Source: Acanthopleura granulata (lineage: Eukaryota > Mollusca > Polyplacophora > Chitonida > Chitonidae). Taken from it: a stretch of 64,000 nucleotides of DNA. The DNA is taken from positions 2,705,939 to 2,769,938 of the forward strand of contig JABBOT010000027.1 of NCBI GenBank assembly GCA_016165875.1, given 5' to 3'. Made by a program: the position numbers and the translations under genes. The notes under the pieces are model-generated. The model was given only the letters and a program-made list of their open reading frames with translations, ran no database searches and had not been told where the DNA came from. Shown piece after piece: positions 58,076-64,000 of the stretch; the stretch's first letter is position 1, and every line of letters starts with the position of its first letter.

Positions 58076-61000
58076 TCATCTGTACAGACGCGAGAAATCC
58101 CTCAAGGCGTGGGACACTTGTTTCATAGTTTCGGCACTGAAAACACAAGACAGAAGAATAAGCTGAATTTCAATATATCAGCTTGGCAGTTTTTGTAACT
58201 GAATTAGATTAATGCATTCGTAAGGTACTTCTTATAACTGTTTGAGAGCTGCATTCTTTTATAGACATCTCGTATGGCTTATTCTCAAGTTGTCACACAA
58301 AAAGCCCCATGTCCATGTACTTTGTCTGTTAGTTTTTGCAAACATCTATTATAATGAAGTTAGACGTGACAAGAACGTATGATTTGATATTTCTTCACTA
58401 TGAGACAAATAAACCCACTGAGCTAACCCAGAAAGCAACGTAGTCTTCAGTAGTCACAAACATAATTCAACACATTTCGTGAATCCTTGAAACAAGTAAT
58501 ACTTTACACTGACATGCACAGTTTCAAGTTGAAAACATGAGAAATACACATTAAGAACTAGAATTAAGCTGAATTCTTGGCTTGTGCCAAAGTCTGCAAT
58601 TCAGTATAACACACAGGCACAAACTGCTTTTTGTTTCTGCTTGACTTAAGTCATCGTTCTGTACATGCCTAACAATGCCCGCTTAATAGTACTGTCAGGA
58701 TATCTTGTAGATTTAACAGGCTTATGGGAACAACAAATCCTAGATACAACTGTCCCAGGCAATACCCACTGACCAATTGACCTTGATCACTGACCTTGTG
58801 ACGGACTTGTGGAAATCTGTGAGCTGTTTGTGAGTGGCTGTGACTGAACCGCCACTGCTCTCTGTAGGTAAGCTCTTCAGGGACGACTCCAACCACTTAC
58901 AGAAAATCTGAAACACACAACACATTTATTTATTCTATTTCAAGATTTATATAACCTACATAGCAGAAGATCTAAGGGTTGGAGGTCACTGGGTAAGACA
59001 GACATTTAGCACAGTACTCTTCGATACACTAATAAGCTTAAAACATAACTGTTAGCAGCTTTGCAGGGTCATGGTAATGTACGAAAGTCTAGAAGACGTA
59101 GACATACTACAGCAGTAAATGAGATTCTACTAGCAGTGCAGCATTTCTAGTACTTACCTACAAGGCTTACCTACCAACATTCAGTTTACTTATCAGTTTC
59201 AAATAAAGAATGAATGATAAATGGTTGGCGCCACATAGGCAGTATCTCCACCATATTGTGGCCATCAAATGAACAAGCAAGACTCACAGGTCTGTCGATG
59301 AGCATGAGCTCGTACATGACGTCTGCGATGTCCGCCATCATGAAGGAGGGCAGGGAGAAGATACAGGCATGCAGGAGTGCATGGGTCAGTGCTTGGCCGT
59401 GCTCCTGTAACATGGACAACACCAGGCTCCGTCGCACCTCAAAGTCACCTTTGTCCTGCCAGACAAAGGAGAAAATTCAGATCATTTCAGTTATTTATTA
59501 TTGCTTATTAACACCATACTCCAGAATTTTCCACTTATCAGTTTTCTGGGTAGAGGAAACAGGAATGCCAGAGCTCTGTCACGCATGTAACACACATATA
59601 TGCACAACATATTGCTGGAAATCAAATTGTACTTCATAACCACAGGAAAGTCCTCCACAGCTTTTTGCCATTGAGACCCCACATGCAGTGAGGTGTCTTG
59701 GTGTATCAGATAATTGCAGCAATTTCAAAAAAAAAAAAAAGAAAAAGAAAAAAAAATTTTGTTCATCCCTTAGTTATGCATTTTTCTTTATTCAGAAAGA
59801 CTTACGGATCTTAGGAAGGTGGCTTAGAATTGTTTGGAAGGTAGGATAATATCCTACTGAATAAATGTAAGTTTCAGCCAAGAAAGCAGTATTTTATGAC
59901 ATTCAGCTGTCTTCAAAAATTCACTTTTGTGGGTGAAATTTTAGTTTGTCTACTGCAGTTCACAGGTTATGACACAGAACTGAAAACAAATACAGCAATA
60001 CAACACACCTCACAGAAGTACATAACATTATAACATAGTAAATGAACTCTCCACCACCCTTGAATAAGTGACATTTGCAATTCAGGCTGCGCAATGCAAC
60101 TCTCACCACAACACATCAGCTGTGGTCAAATTAGCACTCAGTCACTCATGAGTGCCTGTCAAGGGTCTTCTTGTTCGAGGATGAAGCTAATAAAACCCAA
60201 ATATTTCAAAGTAACACTTTCTACTTGGTATTTTCGATTTCCCCATTATTTTCGCTACAAGATTACTGTGAATGGGAATACAATTTGCAATGTGCAGATT
60301 CAATAAAACAGATATATAATGTGATCAGCATGCTGTTCCCAAGGTTAAGTGATAGGCCAACGGGTAACAATTTACATACAGCTCTTGAGCACTGTAATCA
60401 GGCTGCATTTTGACTAAAGAGAAATGGTGGCCATCTCAAAAGCGAACGTTGCCTACAGTGAAGATCACCATCCACTTACTTCATTATCCCTGGCACATTT
60501 GATAAAGTCCGTGAGGTACTTCATAATGGAAGCATTAGCATCTCTGTGATCCAGAGAGACAGCAGCTATTGCACAGCACAGGATGGGTTTAGCCATGGGA
60601 CACTGGAGGAAGAAGACTGGTGAGCGCTGGATGAACCTGCATCAACACAAACACACAGCAATCACATACACAGCCAGCTGGCAATTCGAACATCCTATAC
60701 TGCAGAAGAAAATCCATACACATTTATCCAGCAACAATTATACCTTTTTTAAATTTTCCTGTCCTTAAAGCTGCACTCAAGACACTATAGCAGGGAATTA
60801 TCACAAATTTTTGGTTTAATCAATTCAAACCAAACAGTTTGCATATTTCCTTCAATAGACGACTAATACACAATAACAAAATGTCACCCTCTGTTTCTTG
60901 TGATGTTCTGTATTTAAGCAATAATTAATTTTCCCAATAGTTCCATTTTGAACTGAACTACGAAAGTTAACGTATGTGCGAAAAGCAAAGAGTATTACCA

Positions 61001-63595
61001 TACATGGACGTAAAAGGCCACTTTGTAAAGTTTGTGCAAATAGACGCTTGCATTTCATTCCTCTCTCAGCAAAAGCGAACAACACCAAATCCATGTAGAC
61101 ATATTTACCGTAAAGCTAATCTGAATAGATCATCAACTGTGTCTGGGTGATTCCTAAGACCATTCTGTTCTTCTAAGATTTTGAACGTGGGCACACAGAA
61201 CACCTGTAACCGACAGCACAAAGGAATGACATCACAAGGTCCAACGTGGTACTCAATCTATTTTTTGAAACGTTTAAAGCAAACAATTCTGAAAAAATCA
61301 TTTGTACACGCTGTACTCAAGAATATTTCACTTATTCATCAGTAACCAGTATTATGGCGGGAGGAAACGGGGCAGAGATCAGGGGGAACCCACAGCCATC
61401 TGCAGGTTGATGGCTGACCTTCGAGAGGTGGTCAGCGTGAGATGGATTTGAACTCGTGTTAGCATGCTGTGCTGCTGTGCTGGCGTGCTAACCCTCTTGG
61501 CCAAGGAGGCACCCACTAATTCTGCATATAAAATGTGACATTGCTAGTGATAAGGTGGCTATGTCATGAACAATGAAATTAAAACTGCGATGAAAAAGGG
61601 CTGATACCTCAACAGATGTACTGCAAATTATTGAACTCACAGAAGTCTGCATAGGGCAACACAACATCCATTTCAACTAAGTAAATGTAGTTGCCAAGTT
61701 AGTCAGGGTAGGCAATTTATACACTGAAGGTAAAATTTCTGTGAAATGTTTGGATAGAGAGTGGATGATGAGAGGGTGAAGTGTTACCTGTAACATCTCC
61801 AGGAGGCCGGCCACGCAGCTCTGGTCCCCACCATACTCATCCACCAGTATACTGCCCAGGTACAGGAAACATGAGTGCTGGTGGGACTGGTACAGCGTTA
61901 CCATCTACAACAACAATACATTAATAACTCAATATGGTCTAGTGCCTGTCATTGTTTGCATACACCCCTATATGCAACTCCTTTTTACACCAATTAAATC
62001 AAACATATCATGTACTAGATAAAAGTAAACCATTTGCAATCATTTAGGATTAGGGGGTTTCCCAGAGAAAGACAAGTACTGGTAAGGGTAAGCTGGAATC
62101 AAACCATCGAAGAAGGCACAAGTTTTTAGACGAAGTCAAATCTTACTCTACATGATAACAGCTGTTCGGCAAAATTCTTCAACAAGATTTGATAATTTAA
62201 AACTTAAAAAAAACTTTAAAATCTTTCAGAAAGTTTCAGGTTACCTGTGAGACTAATGGAGTTAACAAAGACGCTGATCCCTTCCCCACACAGCGGACAG
62301 CAAATCGTATACAACGACAACACCTCTCTATCACTCTCACATCTGCCTGATATTTTTCACAGGCTGCTGATAACACTGGCCAAACCTTGAATACAAGCCA
62401 AAAAAAAAAAAAGACCATGACCGACACAGAGGAGGACTGAACGAAGAGAAAACAATGATTTATATGAAAGAAATTACAATATGATGACAGACATTATTAC
62501 AAGGGACATCTCCATGCATTATATATTATGAAACATAAAAATTTTCCACATAAGCAATACACTTGTTTCATGTGAACAGTGACATTGAGTCTCGTTTGCC
62601 TTGCACTTACCTCTTGTATCACAGGCTGACAGGGATGGATTTGGCCATTGTTGATGGTGGGATTAGTATGTCTGAAACCAATCCATAATGGCACTGAAAT
62701 CATCTGACATTGTCAACAGAGGCAAATGTACATTATAAGAAGTTTACAAGATGTAGAGCTTGTGAAGTAAAAAATATATCTATAAGGAATTGATACATAG
62801 GTACCAAATTTGACAAAAAATCCCTTATTTTCAAATTCGCTGATAATGTTAAGAATGATGAGTTTCTTTGCCACAGCCTGCTCTGACAAACGTACACACA
62901 AACATATATCAAACAAGTAACCTCCTCTTTTTAGAGATGTATATCCCTTCACCTGGCACAGGAGAGTGAAGGAAAAAAGAATTGAAAAGATATTGTGATT
63001 TACGTTAATCAGCAAAATAAAAGGATTAAATCCAGACATTTATCTGCACTTCAGATTCCTGTCTCACCTGAATATGGCAGCTAACCTATCTAACCATACA
63101 GTGGGATCTTTGCTTTTATCTCTTATTGGTGGACTGGTCTCCTCTTCAAGCAGCTGCCAGACAACAAGACAAAGACCAAGGTCAAGATTATTATTGATTG
63201 AGTGATGGTGTTTAACAGTCTCATGAGTGAAGGAATGCAGTTCTCAGTATAAACCATAAACCTGTGGCAAGGAACTGATAAACTTCTCCACATTTGACAC
63301 ACAGCTTTTCATCAGCATAATGCTCAAAGTGTTGGTTATGATGGTGGACGGTGAGTGATCTCAACTTCAGGTAAATTTTAATTCCTATTCTAACAGCATC
63401 GTGCCTAACCATTAGAGTCACGCAAATGTTGTTAACACAAATCACCTTGGTGCAATAAAACATATACCTTAGAAATAAGTTAGCTATTCATGTGATCATT
63501 TACCTTTTGAAGAGGTGTAAGTTGAAATGAACACAGCTGTTTAAGACCCTCTGTAACTTTGTCATGGGGCATTCTTCCCAATATGGTGGCCGTAC
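58076..63595 (-). CDS. TNPO3: Transportin-3, C-terminal 362 residues (5' part outside window)
   Basis: Importin-beta family HEAT-repeat receptor that carries phosphorylated SR splicing factors into the nucleus with RanGTP-dependent release. Ten coding exons on the minus strand: 63595-63504, 63153-63068, 62671-62611, 62385-62245, 61904-61788, 61203-61109, 60636-60480, 59455-59288, 58907-58795, 58136-58076 (TGA at 58078-58076). All junctions are GT-AG and phases join without gap. Diagnostic blocks: [111 protein letters not shown] and the C-terminus [10 protein letters not shown]. These match human TNPO3 as I recall it, block for block to the stop. The first 500-odd residues lie to the right of position 64000. 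The exon before 63595 is not in the window (63596-64000 reads as intron). Introns are 220-1020 bp. Conservation and intact phases indicate a functional gene. Confidence 0.96.
59495..59605 (-). repeat. SINE fragment, second family (TNPO3 intron)
   Basis: TTATTTATTATTGCTTATTA, CACCATACTCCAGAATTTTC and GGGTAGAGGAAACAGGAATG follow the family order; short and diverged. It starts about 40 bp from the 59455 exon on the intron side. Confidence 0.5.
61300..61513 (-). repeat. tRNA-derived SINE copy, family 1 (TNPO3 intron)
   Basis: CTGTACTCAAGAATATTTCA, the core GGCGGGAGGAAACGGGGCAG, the B-box region GATGGATTTGAACTCGTG and a head ending GGCCAAGGAGGCACCC. The 3' tail is lost. Same sense as TNPO3. Confidence 0.85.
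63190..63475 (-). repeat. SINE-like repeat, second family (TNPO3 intron)
   Basis: ATTGATTGAGTGATGGTGTT opens the copy and CCTAACCATTAGAGTCACGC closes it; the latter reads GCGTGACTCTAATGGTTAGG on the minus strand, an A-box-like head. It lies between TNPO3 exons at 63153 and 63504. Confidence 0.65.
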
Positions 63596-64000
63596 CTAAA
63601 CAAAAATCAACTACATACACCGCTATGCACTGATTGTAACAGAAATGATCAATCTCTAAGAGAATAACAAAATCAAAGCTGGAACAAAATGAGCTGTCCC
63701 AAACAGGACATACGTTTGTAAAGTGAATATGCAGCTGTCAAGTCATGAAGTTAGGGTAGCAGTGTCTAATGGGTCTTCAGCGCCCGATCCACCAAAAGAC
63801 AAAGGGGAAAACAATAAGGGCAATTTATAAATGCTTCTTATTTGATTGCAGGGATAAAATCACAAGCACATTAGATGGCTTGAATTGTTAAACATTTTAT
63901 CAGTTCAATCCAGCTGCAGTTGAGCCAGCAGGAGATGGACTCAAGCGTGCAGCCTCATTGATCACCAGCTGCTCAGCTGCACAGGATCAACAATCAAAAG

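Noticed and set aside
63596..64000. A further upstream TNPO3 exon at the right edge
   Set aside because: None of the minus-strand frames matches the expected preceding segment, and no acceptor/donor pair frames a coding block.

Overview
The window is nuclear DNA of an animal. Genes are split by GT-AG introns, most of the sequence is non-coding, and tRNA-derived SINEs, a BEL/Pao LTR retrotransposon, short inverted-repeat elements and minisatellites are scattered through introns and spacers. The SINE types, together with the motif AGTTATCTCCCTT, resemble what I remember from molluscs and other lophotrochozoans. That placement is inference from memory; no species can be named.

Layout from left to right. 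Positions 1-6885 hold no recognisable gene, only repeat copies. Positions 6886-8982 (+) are an intronless 698-residue ORF of unknown function. Positions 8983-15796 are repeat-rich spacer. Positions 15797-26495 (-) carry a complete eight-exon DERA gene (deoxyribose-phosphate aldolase, 319 aa, all catalytic residues present). Its introns hold a 51-bp minisatellite, a G-rich minisatellite, a TA microsatellite and several SINEs. Positions 26496-30931 are the DERA upstream region and spacer. Positions 30932-36240 hold a decayed BEL/Pao LTR retrotransposon on the minus strand. Positions 36935-40046 (+) and 46924-51836 (+) are two tandem paralogous carboxylesterase/cholinesterase-like genes (597 and 612 aa). 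Both are predicted type II membrane proteins with four coding exons and the same intron phases. A foldback element sits directly after the second one. Positions 58076-63595 (-) hold the last ten exons of transportin-3 (TNPO3, 362 C-terminal residues); its 5' part lies beyond the right edge.

DERA and TNPO3 are unrelated housekeeping genes: deoxynucleoside catabolism and nuclear import of SR proteins. The two esterases form a small local family made by tandem duplication. They differ in stalk length and at key active-site positions (GGG versus GGY in the oxyanion loop; GHSSG versus GQSSG at the nucleophile), which suggests functional divergence. I found no convincing new multi-gene system. The features most worth a second look are the divergent esterase pair, the orphan 698-residue protein, the foldback element that may supply a poly(A) signal to the second esterase, and the in-phase 51-bp minisatellite.
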